In this document: positions 21,287 to 33,061 of the stretch, piece by piece | Layout: each line of letters opens with the position of its first letter | Numbering within the stretch: the first letter of the stretch is position 1 | Assembly (NCBI GenBank): GCA_963921195.1 | Contig: OY992537.1 | Coordinates: 76,886,894-76,950,893 of the forward strand | Length of the DNA stretch: 64,000 nucleotides | DNA from: Pegoplata infirma | Lineage: Eukaryota; Arthropoda; Insecta; Diptera; Anthomyiidae | Direction: 5' to 3' | Program-made: the position numbers and the translations under genes | The notes under the pieces: model-generated | Database searches by the model: none | What the model was told of the DNA's origin: nothing | Seen by the model: the letters and a program-made list of their open reading frames with translations, nothing else

Positions 21287-21915
21287 TATACCCTCCAACC
21301 ACAGTATGGGGGTATACTCACTTCGTCATTACGTGTGTAACGCATCGAAATATCGGTCTAGGACCCAATAAAGTATATATTTTATCGATCAGTGATCGAT
21401 TCTAAGACATTCTAGCGATGTCCGTCCGTCTTTAGAGTACACGATACAGTCCAAAATAAAAGAGCTAGACTTCAGAAGTTTGGCTCGAATATGTCTTATA
21501 TTCCTAGGCCGGTTAAGTTCGGAAATGGCAAAATCGGACCAAGGGGAAAAAAGTTCCCCCTTGGAGAACTAAAACAACCTCTGAAAAATACCATTTTTGC
21601 ACATGATTTTTTTGTGTTTTTGTTTAACAAATGCAACGTTTTTATGCTATAAAATGTTTAAAGTCCTGCATTTTGACCCAAAGAATTAGAAAATGTGTTT
21701 TTTCGGTCCGCCCCCCTTTGATGGGCGTGGAATAAATTTGTTATTTGAAATATTTATAAACTTGTATCTCTTTAGCGCAAAAAGCATAAGAATGAATATA
21801 TAAACACATATACGAGAGGAAATTTGACAACCCCCCACCCCTCAACTATCACTACCACCAAAATAAAACGCCCCTGCATTTTTTTTGCATGTTGGAGGGT
21901 ATAAATTTAACACTC
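21287..21915 (-). mobile_element. DINE-1-like element
   Basis: It runs from 'TATACCCTCCAACCACAGTA' to 'GTTGGAGGGTATAAATTT'. It contains 'CATTACGTGTGTAACGCATC', 'ATGTCCGTCCGTC' and 'AATCGGACCAAGGGG', typical of dipteran DINE/INE-1-like Helitron relatives. No coding capacity. Confidence 0.7.
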
Positions 21916-22039
21916 TTAGTTTTTTGTGTTAATATTGACCCTAAAAGACAAATTTTCCTACCCCGATGAATTTGAAATTCAAAAAAACTAAAACTTGCTC
22001 CACCCTATTGTGCCTATTTTAGGGCCAATATTAACATAA

Positions 22040-22672
22040 AACAAGTAAAATTGTTAAATTGTTAAATTCGGCCTTTCCGAATGTAGTGATACCCTCCACA
22101 ATTTCAAAAAGATTATTGAAAAAAATTTTATTTAAAAGGAACTTACTTAAAAAAAAAAAAAAATTCCGCAAAAAAAAATTTTTTTGGTAAAACAAAAAAT
22201 CCGCGATTTTTTACTTTTTTTTGTCAAAAAATATGTTCGTACTTGTTTAAATACCAGTTGGTGTTCAATTACGTTCACATATGTCAACCAGCAGCCGAAT
22301 TAAAGTATTTTGTATTTTAGGTTAGGTTATTATTTTTGTTATGTACTAAAATTTTGGAGGTGTCCTTACATTTTCGTTCATAACTTTTGAACCGCTGAAC
22401 CGATATCGCTCAAATGCAATACCAAACTTCTCGGGAGAACTTCCAAAAAATATTCAGTCACCTCCGTGTAATATTTTGGCCGTGATCACCATTTCCACAG
22501 ACAGACAGACGGACCGACGGACAAACGGATATCGCTAGAATGTCTTAAAATCGATCGGTGATCGTGAATATATATACTTTATGGGGTCCCAGACCGATAT
22601 TTCGATGAGTTACAAACGGAATGACAAACTTATATATACCCTCTATCACTAAGTGGAGGGTATAAAAATTGT
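22040..22672 (+). mobile_element. DINE-1-like element (opposite orientation)
   Basis: It starts 'ACAAGTAAAATTGTTAAATT' and 'TTCGGCC...GATACCCTCCAC', and ends 'AGTGGAGGGTATAAAA'. It contains 'CAGACAGACGGACCGACGG' near 22501 and 'CTTTATGGGGTCCCAGACC' near 22577. The same subfamily, interrupted by nested insertions, is at 39887-43395. Confidence 0.75.
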
Positions 22673-22904
22673 ATTCCCTTTGATTAAAGGCAACTGTTCC
22701 GACACCGAGGCTAAGTGAAATCGAAAAAAAAAACAAAAATCGCTCCACCCTAATGCACAAGTATTGGATTACAATATTTTTGTACAACTAAAAAACTGCA
22801 GAGCATAAAAAAAAATATTGGTTTACTTTTTATGTGGAACATTACAAACATATGGCAAATTTAATTTAAATTACTTGACCAAAGAACAAGGCGATAAACT
22901 TTGA

Positions 22905-23310
22905 TGAATAATTTTCAATAAAATTATTTGTCTGTTTTCAAAATTTATTTATGCTGGTCATTTTTGCACGAACTTAATGTGTTTTGGAATTTGTCAGATT
23001 CCATTGTCAAGACTATTTAGGACATATAAAAACGCTTTTAGTTCTAAAAGTAACAAAGGTAATTTAAATGACCCGCTAATGTTCAAAAAAAAAATTTAAT
23101 ACATATTCAACTCTACTCTCATTGAGAATTAGAAGAAGAAAATTGTGCAATATCGTCGTTCATTTCCTTAAAAATTATTTTATGAGAATATCATAGTTTT
23201 AATTAGTAAGGGAAATAATTTCCTCGAGCTAGCATTAGCCTTCTCGAAAATAAAATATTTTACAGATCGAATAAAACAATTTTTATTAAAAAAATAATCA
23301 GAATTTTAAA
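22905..23310 (-). mobile_element. Family-1 retrozyme-like element, decayed
   Basis: Minus-strand modules B-less C, hammerhead remnant (22961-23020) and A are recognisable ('TTTTTGCACGAACTTAATG', 'TTTGTCAGATTCCATTGTCA'). At 23175-23310 a further A-B block follows ('GAGAATATCATAGTTTTAAT', 'CGAATAAAACAA'). The hammerhead is broken: GAAA reads AAAA and the CACGTGTC segment is altered. Confidence 0.6.
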
Positions 23311-24479
23311 TCAATATGTTTTATTTCTTTAATTTAATTCCGATAAAATTATTGGAATTTATCAATTTATTTTTAAATTTTTATAAAAATTAGTTATTTG
23401 TTCAACCTTTTCAAGAGTATATTCTAGTTCGAGGTCACTTATTTTTTCATAATAAATTAATAGAACAATCACAACGAATACTTTACTTCATCCCTTACAG
23501 GAAAGAGAAGTATTGTGTAGAAAATCAAAAATGTACCACCTCTAACATATACTCATAGAATTTCTGCTTTCAAAAATTTTGGCTTTTTCCCAAAATCCAA
23601 AATTGTATCTCAACACTCTATTACACAATAATCCGATTTATAAAATTGAAAGTTTAATTTTAAGTGTCACTCTTTTGTAGGTACTACATGTTTTTAAAAG
23701 AAATTACCCATATTCTTTACATTTCTCCAATATTTACATTGTTGTTTGCTGAAATTGCATAAAAATCTAATAATACAATAATACAACGAGTACTGCATGG
23801 AGAGCAAGGAAAAGAGGTTATGTTTGTTTTTTTTTAAGTATGTTGTTTACTTAAACTTTATGGATGATAGAAAAGTGTATAGTAGTATGACAGTGGCGGT
23901 AAACAGGAAAGTTTTATTTAATACCTTTTTTACTCCAAAAATACGGTTTAGTATGGAAACTCATAATTGATCGATTTGTGTTATCAATATGGATCTTTAA
24001 AATTGTTTCAAAATATGTCATTCTAGTTTTTAAATTGTTCAAATCGAAAAATTCTTAGATTTCATGGCTTTAAAAAAAACATTTCAAATTCTGTAATATT
24101 TCTTTTTAGAAAAATTTTTTAATTACGTGACATAAAGAAAATTATAAAAAATGTCAAATTATGAAATATTTTTCCAATCAAAAATTTCTATTTTTCTATA
24201 AAAAATTTTCAGTTTTTAAAATATTTTACGTTAAGAGTATTTTTATTTTTATGTAAAGTCTACCATATTTTTCTTATATTTTTTTTTTTAGAATTTTCCG
24301 TCAAAGACTTTTACTTTAGTTTTTGACTAACGCTCATAAACATAAATGTAATCTAGGGTGGCAGCAAAATTTCAGGTTTGGATTTTTAACCTTGTCGAGA
24401 CGGAATATTGTGTCTGAAACTAATGTGAATTTGATCCCTTTGAATTTCACAAGGTAAAAAATCAAATTTTATACAAGCA
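23311..24479. other. Gene-free AT-rich stretch
   Basis: No gene recognised. 'TATTCTAGTTCGAGGTCACTT' near 23418 is another small family-1/2 module-A relic. Positions 24030-24300 hold loose repeats of 'AAATTCTTAGATTTCATGG'-like sequence. Confidence 0.35.
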
Positions 24480-26770
24480 AAAATTTTTTGCCAAATAGGA
24501 TTTTTGGAGAAACTCCTCCAGGCATATAGAAGACGTTCCTGAGGCATCCAGCCTGGATGATCCGGGCTTCTTGTCCTCGCACCCTGGGATACCTGAACGA
24601 TCGTAATGGTGTGTTCTATCTCCAGTAGAGCGTCGCTGTATCTCCTTCTAAACACGCATTTTCCGGACAATTCTATGACAAAGTTTCAAGCCTCGCAACG
24701 TTCTGGCGCCCAAACATCTGAAATTACTTTGGAAATAATAAATATGCCAACAATAATCAGGCCGATTAAAAGCTCAAGGCCCTATATAATCATCATGGAG
24801 GGATACCAGAGTCGTCTTTATCTTGATGGCTGAGAAAAGTTCCCACACAGTTCTGAAGGATTTCATACCGATAAGACAAAGAAAAAAATGATAGAATCAT
24901 ATTTTCGTAGAGTGATTGACCCGAGGTTCCTTTTGACAGGGCAACATGCATACAGCAATGCTAGATCAACGGAAACAGCTCTTCATGAGAGAGATAACTT
25001 TTGGTAAACTATGGTGGCCTTTCTTGACATAGAGGGGGCTTTTAATAATATCATCCCAGACTCGATAATTTTGGCATTGTCTAGTCTTGTAGTGAAGCGT
25101 GGGCTCGTTTAAATGGTGGAAGATTTACTTGCCAATAGACGTATAACTTTTGATTTGGAAGCGTCTATCATAGCTCGATTTGTGAATAGAGCACACCACA
25201 AGGAGGTAATCTTTCGCCACTTCTTTGGAACCAGGAACTGAGTTCCATGCTGCTCTCTCTAGTACCATGTGGTTTTCATGTTGTCTCATATGCTGACAAT
25301 GTCGAAATAGCGAAATTTAGATGTTGATCTGAAAGGTCTGTGGCAAGAGACTGTGGTCTGGTAGTTAATACAAGTAAAACAGAGCTTGTCTTATTTAAAA
25401 GGAAAAATAAGATTCCTGCTTTGATTCAATTTATCTGGACGGCTCTTAAATCACATTCTCAAATGGAGCCAATCATCTTGGAGTATTTCTAGATAGGAAG
25501 TTAAGTTTCAGGCGGAATATTGAGCAATGATTGTTTTATATTCTGCTTCTGGAATCATTGTCTGGTGGCCTACTTTATAGACAAAACGGAACTTTGTCTT
25601 TATCACGAAGGTACAGGGTATGGCGTCGATGTGCATTACTGTTGCTCTTTGTACTACACTCCTCCTTCTCATGATACCATTGGCCATATTGGATAGGCAG
25701 TATGCGGATACATCGGCAATTCGACTTAATAGCACACTGCAATGGAAGAGTAGTAATTGTGGCCATAGTGCGATCTTAAAGTAGATAACAATAGCACCAA
25801 ATGTGGACTCCTTCTATGAGCCATTTTGAGTGAAATTTTAACACTATGATACCATCTAGGGAGTCTTGGATAAAGGGCATTCCGGGTAGTAGAGCCTCCA
25901 TAAATTTGTATACGGATGGATCGAGGCTGCACGAACAATTGAGTTTTGGAGTCTATTCGGAGGAGCTTGGGTCGAGCGTGGCGCGAAGATTTCCAAATCA
26001 TTGCAGTTGATGGCACAGATGCTGGCAATAAAGGAAGTAGCAGACTGCTTGAGTTGCAATGTATTCTCTACAACTGCAGTCAACATATATTTTGACAGTC
26101 AAGCCACGGTCAAGTCTCTGGAGTCATTGTTTCTGAAAACAATATCTACCCTTTACTGCCGCACGTCTTTAAATGAGATGGTCCAGCAGTTTGACATACG
26201 ACTCATAAGGGTACCAAGTTTTGGAGTCTATTCGGAAGAGCTTGGGTCGAGCCTGGCGCGAAAATTTCCAGATCATTGCAGTTAAAAGCAGAGACATTCC
26301 AGGGAATTGCAAGCCGATGAAGACAGGGAACTACCTTACAGCTTCCAACAGAATTGGAATATGTTCCTATGCCTCTAGAAACTGGAAACCTACGGCTTTG
26401 TTTCGCGACAGAGACTAATCAAAGATGGTCAAATGGGTGGACGTGTGAGATTACATGACAAAAGGAGAGATTTCGACGGTAGTTGCTATAATTACCGGAC
26501 ATTATTATATATGGAGGCCCGCAGAGCGGTTAAATGTGCCGTTCAATGATTTTGGTCGGAGTTGCATGAATGAGGAGAAGTTGGGAACAATCGAACACTT
26601 CATCTGCCATTTCCCTGCACTTTCCGGTTAGAGACTTGCTATACTGGGATCTAGGGAACTGCATGATTTTTCTGATTTGTCGGATGTCAAAAATCAATAT
26701 CTTAGGAGTTTTATTAGAGGCTCAATTGGTTTAACGGCCGGGACTATTAGGGGAATCTATTGCAGTCCCG
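24480..26770 (+). pseudogene. LOA-like non-LTR retrotransposon ORF2, decayed
   Basis: A plus-strand reverse transcriptase with RNase H, broken by many stops and frameshifts. In order: SLYLLLNTHFPDNS (~24628), QHAYSNARSTETALHE (~24943), RT motif A VAFLDIEGAFNNI (25014-25052), remains of PQGG motif B (~25200), motif C VSYADN (~25283; the second catalytic Asp is Asn), and RNase H YTDGS (~25908) with FDSQATVKSLES (~26091). Then come RDIPGN (~26290) and a C-terminal ITGHYY...SCMNEEKLGTIEHFICHFP stretch. LDIEGAFNN plus an RNase H domain after RT fits the LOA-like part of the I/jockey group. A ~69-bp piece of the RNase H region is duplicated (25942-26010 and 26217-26285), interrupting the VPGH.IPGN motif. 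The 5' end is missing or unrecognisable. Minus-strand open frames here are antisense shadows. Confidence 0.85.
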
Positions 26771-27060
26771 TTGAATCACAAAGGACATCAGAGTCTATGT
26801 GTGCTGACGCAAGGTGCCAGCAGCCTCTTGCATACTTACCTCAACTAACCAGCCTTCTTTTGACTCCAGATAAAAAGTTTCGTTCAGAACATGTTGATTA
26901 TTTTTATTAGTTTGAAAGGTTACATCAGGTTGATGAGTTTGACAACTTTGAAAATCGACTTTAACCAAACTGTGGAAAAAACTCATGCTCCCGATGAGCC
27001 TATAAAGGGAAGTGTGGATGCGCTACAATGGAAGTAGTTTTTAACACCGCCTTTATTGTG
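26771..27060 (+). other. Probable 3' untranslated tail of the LOA-like element
   Basis: It follows the degenerate C-terminus and holds 'CTCAACTAACCAGCCTTC' and 'GAAGTGTGGATGCGCTACAA', moderately G+C-rich like the coding part. No clear poly-A tail or target duplication found. Confidence 0.4.
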
Positions 27061-28239
27061 GGCGTGGCAACAAAAATTACAAAAAATAATATTTTTGGAA
27101 ATTTAAAAAAGGAAATTGGAAATTGGAGTATTTATTGCAACAAATTTTAAAATTTATTACTGCTATTACATTTCTATTAGGAAGAAGTATTTAAATACAA
27201 AATATGTATGTATAATGACGTTGTGCCTAAAAACAAAAATAAAAATTTTTATTTAAAAACGTTGCGTTATTTTTTTAAAAAATGGTAATGTTGGGAGGCA
27301 AAAATTATTAGAGGTCGGTCTTACATTTTACCCATCTAAAAGGCACCGTGGAATCGGCAGGAGCTAATTTAATAAATCAATTTTATTAAAATTGTATAGG
27401 AACCACCTTAAAGATTGAAGATAGACTGTAAATGTGTTTGGGAAAATTTTGGGTTTTAAAAATTATTCGGGGTTGTCACTTGTTTGCAATTCCCAGTTCA
27501 CACATCAGCTCGAAAATACTTTGACTATGACCATTTTACATTTTATGGCTATGGGTCCATTTCTTACTGAATGGCTGAGTTATAAAAAAAAATAGCAACT
27601 GTGCCCTGTTTACATTCTCCACCTCTGTCTTAAACCGAATGTCCTTTTACATTTAAAAACTTTATAAATATTATGTATCATGTTTTTGTCTAGTCACTAA
27701 TATTTGGCGTCATGCTAAAAATTATTTAACATCACTTACATGCAAAGTTTACTTTACTCTATATATTTTCTCTATAAGTAAGTGGTAGAATCATGAAATG
27801 GCTACGAGTGTTCTATAAACAATACATATGCATGTATTTTCAACGTGTTGTAATGCGGCTAACAATATATAAAATAAAAATGTAGAAAGTATTTTTAAAT
27901 TTAATAACATGGTATTGAAGAGTAATGAAATATTATTATTAAGTTTATTTTTATATCTTTATTTATAGAATGGCCTAAAAAATGCATTTAAATAAAGTTT
28001 ATCTATATTCAAGGTTAATTTGTTTAATTAATTTTGTTTGTTAGTTTGTTTGCTTTGACATTTAGAAAAGATATAAAAAAATTAAGGGAAAATTTCTATA
28101 CCCGGTGAAAAATGTCAGATGTTATTCATATATTATTCATATATGCTCGCCCATATGTATTACATTTATGAAGCAAATGCGAAAATTGACGGCATATGTA
28201 AATATATGGACATATATGGTCAAAAATTCTATTTTGAGA
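27061..28239. other. Gene-free AT-rich stretch
   Basis: No gene, repeat boundary or RNA recognised. 'AGGCACCGTGGAATCGGCAGG' near 27341 is a short G+C-richer patch of unknown origin. Confidence 0.35.
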
Positions 28240-28510
28240 AAGATTATTCTAGCTCAAGGTCATATTTCTTTCACTAGTCATTACGATGATATTATCAAAG
28301 TCACAATTTTCAAGAATCTATTTATAAAGTTGTTTGTTTTAAATTGATTGGTTCGGTCATTTTAAAAGACTTACTAAGTAGACACGTGTTTCGGAATTCG
28401 CCAAATTCCAACTACTGTCAATTTACTAAATACTCTTGACAATGGAATTTGACGTATTCCGAAACACGTGTCAAAATGACCAAACAAATTAATTTAAAAC
28501 AATATAATAG
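28240..28510. mobile_element. Family-1 relic with two facing hammerhead-like motifs
   Basis: Module A ('TATTCTAGCTCAAGGTCATA') leads to a minus-strand motif at 28380-28421 and a plus-strand motif at 28434-28474. Both keep GGAAT/ATTCC, GAAA, CACGTG and TC, but inner stem I is lost and the minus-strand core is interrupted. The two form a local inverted pair, like a head-to-head insertion of two 3' ends. Confidence 0.6.
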
Positions 28511-28584
28511 TTTCCTGGGAATTATTACTTAGACAATATTATTATTTGTTTATTAGTCTATGGAACATAAATTCCTTACAGATA

Positions 28585-28765
28585 GGGATGTGCGATTAAT
28601 CGATTATTCGAGCACTATGATTAATCAAAATCCTGATTAATCAATTAATCGATTAATCATAAATTCTGATTAATCAAAATAATGATTAATCGATTAATTT
28701 CAATTTTGAATAATCAAAACTCATGATTAATTGATTAATCAGAAAGTTGAATATTCAAAAATTTG
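28585..28765. repeat. GATTAATC array
   Basis: About ten GATTAATC/ATTAATCGATTA units with short spacers. It forms the left end of the larger foldback that follows. Confidence 0.75.
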
Positions 28766-30330
28766 AATAATTGAATAAATTTTGTTTGTTTATATTTTGT
28801 TATTTTTTGTTTTGTTTTTTAATTTTTTGGACTTGAAAAATTTTGTAAATATTGAATTTTTAAATGTTTTTATGTCGGAATTTTTCAAATAAAAAATAAA
28901 AATCGATGTAGCAAAAAACACGCAATTTTTAATTTTTTTTTAAAAAAATTTAAATTAAAGTTCATTTCATTCTCTACATCATATCAAATTTTCAGAGAGC
29001 AGTTATTTTTGGTTTTCGAGAAAATTGGCTTTAAAGTTTGAATGTCTTATTTTATTTTCCATATCAGTCATACGCCACGATACATTTATTTTTGCACTTA
29101 CCAAAAACTTGTTTAATTCTGTTTAGATAACAGATTTAGAGCTGATTTGTCTTATTTATAGGAATTCGACTGTTTTTTTGTTGACTTGAGACATACAGTG
29201 CCATCGCTTACTCGTTTTATGTGTAAAAAAAAATTTAACTTTAAAATCTTTGAAATGATGAAGATGGTTTGTAAAATTTTTGAAGTGCAGACTTTAAAAT
29301 ATTTTTTTGAACTTGTCTACTTCTGATATATTTTAAATTTTTAGTTGTAAGGCAATGTGTTTAATATCAGAGTATTCTTAAAAATTAACAACGACTGTGA
29401 ATATTGTTGCCTGTTGCGGCGTCCCAGAATTTCAACAATCATAAGGCAAAGATCACTTCTGAAATATTGCCATTTTATTGATATTGAATGCAACCTTGAT
29501 ACGAAGAATCTTGAAAAACAGTCGAATTCTTATTATAAATATGACAAATCAATAGAGTCCGGCAGAAACCAGTTTTTCCGAAACCGAAACTGAAAAAAAA
29601 TTAATGCCTGGCTGAATAAAATTTTTTATATATTTATTTAAAAAAAATATATACAGCACTTAATGTTTTTAAACCATCGGAATTGTTGTATTTACTAAAA
29701 AATATATATATTTTAACATACTTACAAAAAAATCATATTTAAATAAACTTAAAAAAAATGTTCATTAAATCTGTAGATTAAGAAAAAACAATATTTGAAC
29801 TGTAACAATAACACGTTAACTGGAAAACCTTGTTACATTTTTTAAAATGAACTGAATCAAGTGTAATGATACTCGAAATTGAAAAATTCAGCAACTTTTA
29901 TATATATTTTTTAAAATACTAAAATTTTTCCGAGTACCGAATAGAGGCCGAAACCCCATTATTCGGCCGAAGTCGAGACCGAAACCGAATATTCGGTTGG
30001 ACTCAACAAATCAGCTCTAAATCAATTATCTAAATAGAATTAAACAAGTTTTTGGTAAGTGCAAAATAAAAATAAAAATAAATGTATCGTGGCGTATGAG
30101 TGATATGGAAAATAAAATAAGACATTCAAACTTTAAAGACAATTTTCTCGAAAACCAAAAATAACTGCTCTCTGAAAATTTGATATGATGTAGAGAATGA
30201 AATGAACTTTAATTTAAATTTTTTTTAAAAAAAATTAAAAATTGCGTGTTTTTTGCTACATCGATTTTTATTTTTTATTTGAAAAATTCCGACATAGTTC
30301 TGAATTTTTTCCAAAAACTAATAATGCCAA
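28766..30330. repeat. Foldback with ~280-bp arms enclosing the 0.9-kb repeat (copy 2)
   Basis: Arms about 28875-29155 and 30010-30296 are near-exact reverse complements ('AAAAACACGCAATTTTTAA', 'TATCAGTCATACGCCACGA', 'TAGAGCTGATTTGT'). The segment 28960-29790 is the reverse-oriented copy of 1376-2260. Positions 29935-30000 carry GAAACCGAA-type sequence. Non-coding. Confidence 0.7.
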
Positions 30331-30724
30331 TCGATAGCCCATACAAAAGACTATAAATTAGATGTGTTTCGAAAATTTCAAAATCGTTGAGTTACTGTAG
30401 AAAAAGTTAAATATAAAGCGACATCATGCAAAATTTGCTCAATTTTACCATGTTTGACCACGTCTATCTCGCCCACTTTTCCGATAAACGAAAACTTTTG
30501 TTCCACGATTTGTTACTTTTATATAGGGCAATAAGCTTTCAAAGTTTGACTTTGATCCAACAACATCTTTTTTCGTGGTACGTTTGAAATAGAAACCTTC
30601 ATATTAAACTTTAATTTGATTCACTTAAATATTTTGTTACACAGAAAATAATAATATGTCTGCGAAGTTCGTACTCTTGCCGTAACCATTGAATCATGAT
30701 AATGTTTTGCTGTATAAATAGGTG
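30331..30724. other. Gene-free stretch
   Basis: Nothing recognised. It ends at the 9-bp target duplication of the element at 30734. Confidence 0.35.
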
Positions 30725-31452
30725 TTCTTTCAAGGCGTACGGACATAGCGCCCAAGTGCATATCGCCCAAATTAAAAAAGTCATTCCACCCAAAAAAAAT
30801 GTGTGTTAGTTGTTGTTGCAAAATTTTTTGGACGATATGACCATTATTTTTAGGTATTTTAACAATTTTCTTTAAATTAATATAAATTGTCAAAAATGTC
30901 ATATTACCCAAATATTAAAATGTTGAATTTATAAAATGTCATATCACCCAAAAAAAATAATCATAAAACTCACCAATATTGTTTTTTTTTAACACAATAT
31001 TTTAAAGTTTTTATGCGTAGCCGGCCTTCGGCCGGGCTTAGGGATTACAAAATCCATGCATTAAACCCACCCTCTCCGCAAAGTAAAGTTTTCTAGGTAG
31101 CAGGCCTTTACACTATCAAATTTGTTATGCATCAAAAAGGCCTGATAACCAAAATAGCTTTGGTTTGCAGAGAGGGTGGGTTTAATGCATGGAGTATGTA
31201 ATCGTTAAGCCCGGCCGAAGGCCGGCTACGCAGAAAACCTTTATTACAAAAAAAAAAAAACAAATCATAGAAGTCGTAATTTCGACATTTCGCCCAAAAA
31301 AAAATATTTTGGATTTTTTGACAATTTTGTTTTGGGAGAAATAACATTTTGAGACCTATCATTTTGGGCTATATGTCGCAGCTTGGGCGATATGACATTT
31401 ACGGTTTTGGGCGATAAGACCTTGGGCGCTATGTCCGTACGCCTTCTTTCAA
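30725..31452. mobile_element. Mutator-like (MULE) non-autonomous element with 9-bp TSD
   Basis: The element itself is 30734-31443. Its ends are GGCGTACGGACATAGCGCCC plus three more matching bases, perfectly inverted. It is bounded by the exact 9-bp direct repeat TTCTTTCAA (30725-30733 and 31444-31452). A 9-bp duplication with long inverted ends is the Mutator-like signature. The arms contain repeated 'ATATCGCCCAAA' sub-units. It carries the nested element at 31015. Confidence 0.85.
31015..31231. mobile_element. 217-bp MITE with ~70-bp inverted repeats
   Basis: Both ends read GCGTAGCCGGCCTTCGGCCG inward, and the match continues through 'CCATGCATTAAACCCACCCT' on each arm. The terminal GGCCTTCGGCC is itself a small hairpin. 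G+C content is far above the surroundings. It lies at the centre of the MULE-like element. Confidence 0.8.
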
Positions 31453-31479
31453 AGCAAAATTTTTCTAGAAAAAATAACG

Positions 31480-31906
31480 CTATATTTATTTGTCATTCCA
31501 TGCAAAACGCATTGAAATATCGGTCGAAGACCCAATTATATTACATTTTATTGATCCTTAAAGGTTTCTCAGATATTAATGATATCCATCTATCTGTTTG
31601 TCGATAAAAAAGTTTATGATGAAAAAAAAGTTTGAGTCTTAAATTCAGATGTGTTGAATTTTTGTACCCTCCAAAACGTAAAAAAAATAAAAATAAATTC
31701 CAGGGGCGTTTTTTAGGAGGTGGTAAACTTTTTTTATCCGCTGGTTGCACATCCAGAATTTTGAATTTCTTTTGACAAAAAAATTTTGCATTTGCTTAAC
31801 AAAAATAAAAAAAATCCTGCGCCATTTGCGGTTTTTCTAAGGTGGGCTTAGTTCTCTAAGGGGAACTTTTTTTCCCCTTGGTCCGATTTTCCCATTTCCA
31901 AACTTA
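31480..31906 (-). mobile_element. DINE-1-like fragment
   Basis: 'TTTGTCATTCCATGCAAAAC', 'GCATTGAAATATCGGTCG', 'TGTACCCTCCAAAACG' and 'TTCCCCTTGGTCCGATTTT' are DINE-like landmarks, partly rearranged. A short GATGAAAAAA motif near 31617 links it to the minisatellite repeat. Confidence 0.5.
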
Positions 31907-32494
31907 CAAGGGAAGTCACCCTAGTGTCACCCGCGGATGTTTATGGAATTGGTTTTATTTTGCAGAGCAGAAAAAATAAAGGGACAAATTTTAGCGGCCC
32001 AAATTCATATTTAGGGGTAAAAAGGAGGGGGGACAAGGCCATTTTTAAGCTTTTTTTCGGTTATCTCCTATATTATTCAAAACAACCTAGTCATGTTGAA
32101 CACCAAATGAAAGGTCTTTGGAAAACCTATCTACGTGTGTTAAGAACTTGTCCAAACATGCACAACTTTTCGTCATATTGAGTAAAATACCAAAATTTTA
32201 GGACATTTTTCTTAATAAGTTGAAAAACATTAACTTGTTTGGTCCGTTGTTAGCACAACGAGATAGGTATTGTTAATACCTTTAATCTGATACCACACAT
32301 GCCCATAGTAATTTTGTTTAAATAGGCGTTAATCGTAAAAAACTAAAAAAGGTCAATTTCCCCCCATACAAATCGACCCCCCTAAAAATGAGTTTGGGCC
32401 GCTAAAAAAAATAATTGTCGAATTAATTTTCGTTCTCAACAACATATCCAAATTTCATGAAGATCAGAGGGTGACACCAGGGAGACTTCCCTTG
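31907..32494. mobile_element. MITE with CAAGGGAAGTC.CCCT ends
   Basis: The left end CAAGGGAAGTCACCCTAGTG and the right end (complement CAAGGGAAGTCTCCCTGGTG) match except for two bases, and continue with TCACCC. Flanks ACTTA/ACTTG could be a 5-bp duplication. The open frame inside at 31924 shows no known domain. Confidence 0.7.
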
Positions 32495-32514
32495 ACTTGA
32501 TCAAAAAGAAAAAA

Positions 32515-33045
32515 ATATAAAAAAAAAATTATGAAAAAAAAATTAATAAAAAAAATATTGATGAAAAACAAAAAAATTTATGAAAAAAAATAATGATGAA
32601 AAAATATTGATGAAAAAAAAAATATGGATGAAAAAAAAAATTATGATGGAAAAAAATAATGATAAAAAAAATATTGATGAAAAAAAAAAATATTTAAAAA
32701 AAACATTGATAAAAAAAATATAAGTGGTATTCAGAGTCTTACTTGCCAGCCCTGGCACTGGTGGTAAAAGAGCACTTTTTAAAATTACTTTTCCAAATAC
32801 ATGTATTTTTTGAAAGAAGTACTCTTTTGCTACATTACTAGGGCTGGCAACAAGATTCTGAATACCTCTATTGATAAAAAAAAAATATTGATGAAAAAAA
32901 GACTGATTAAAAAAAAATATTGATTAAAAAAAATATTGGTGAAATATAATTAAGTTACGTTTTATTCACCAACTGGTGAATATTTTTTTTATTCACCATG
33001 AGGTGAATTATAATCCAAGTAACAAACCCAAGTTACTAAAATTTT
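32515..33045. repeat. GATGAAAAAAATATT minisatellite, second locus
   Basis: Same array and 3' tail as 2330-3330. It is interrupted by a 141-bp MITE at 32726-32866. The tail 'TTCACCATGAGGTGAATTAT' matches 3278-3296. Confidence 0.75.
32726..32866. mobile_element. 141-bp MITE, GGTATTCAGA ends
   Basis: GGTATTCAGAGTCTTACTTG at the left and CAAGATTCTGAATACC at the right are inverted repeats that continue through GCCAGCCCTG/AGGGCTGGC. It sits within the minisatellite and, from that context, is a clean later insertion. Confidence 0.75.
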
Positions 33046-33061
33046 TTAAACAAGACAAACC

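Larger units (their letters stand above)
21051..22752. mobile_element. AGGGTGGAGC-ended composite carrying two DINE-like insertions
   Basis: AGGGTGGAGCAATTTT at 21051 faces GCTCCACCCTA at 22001-22012 and again at 22742-22752. The interior holds one DINE-like copy in each orientation (21287-21915 and 22040-22672). Whether one or two AGGGTGGAGC elements are present cannot be settled by eye. Confidence 0.5.

Noticed and set aside
24386..24670. 94-residue minus-strand frame
   Set aside because: Antisense to the decayed LOA-like RT region; the plus strand carries the recognisable motifs.
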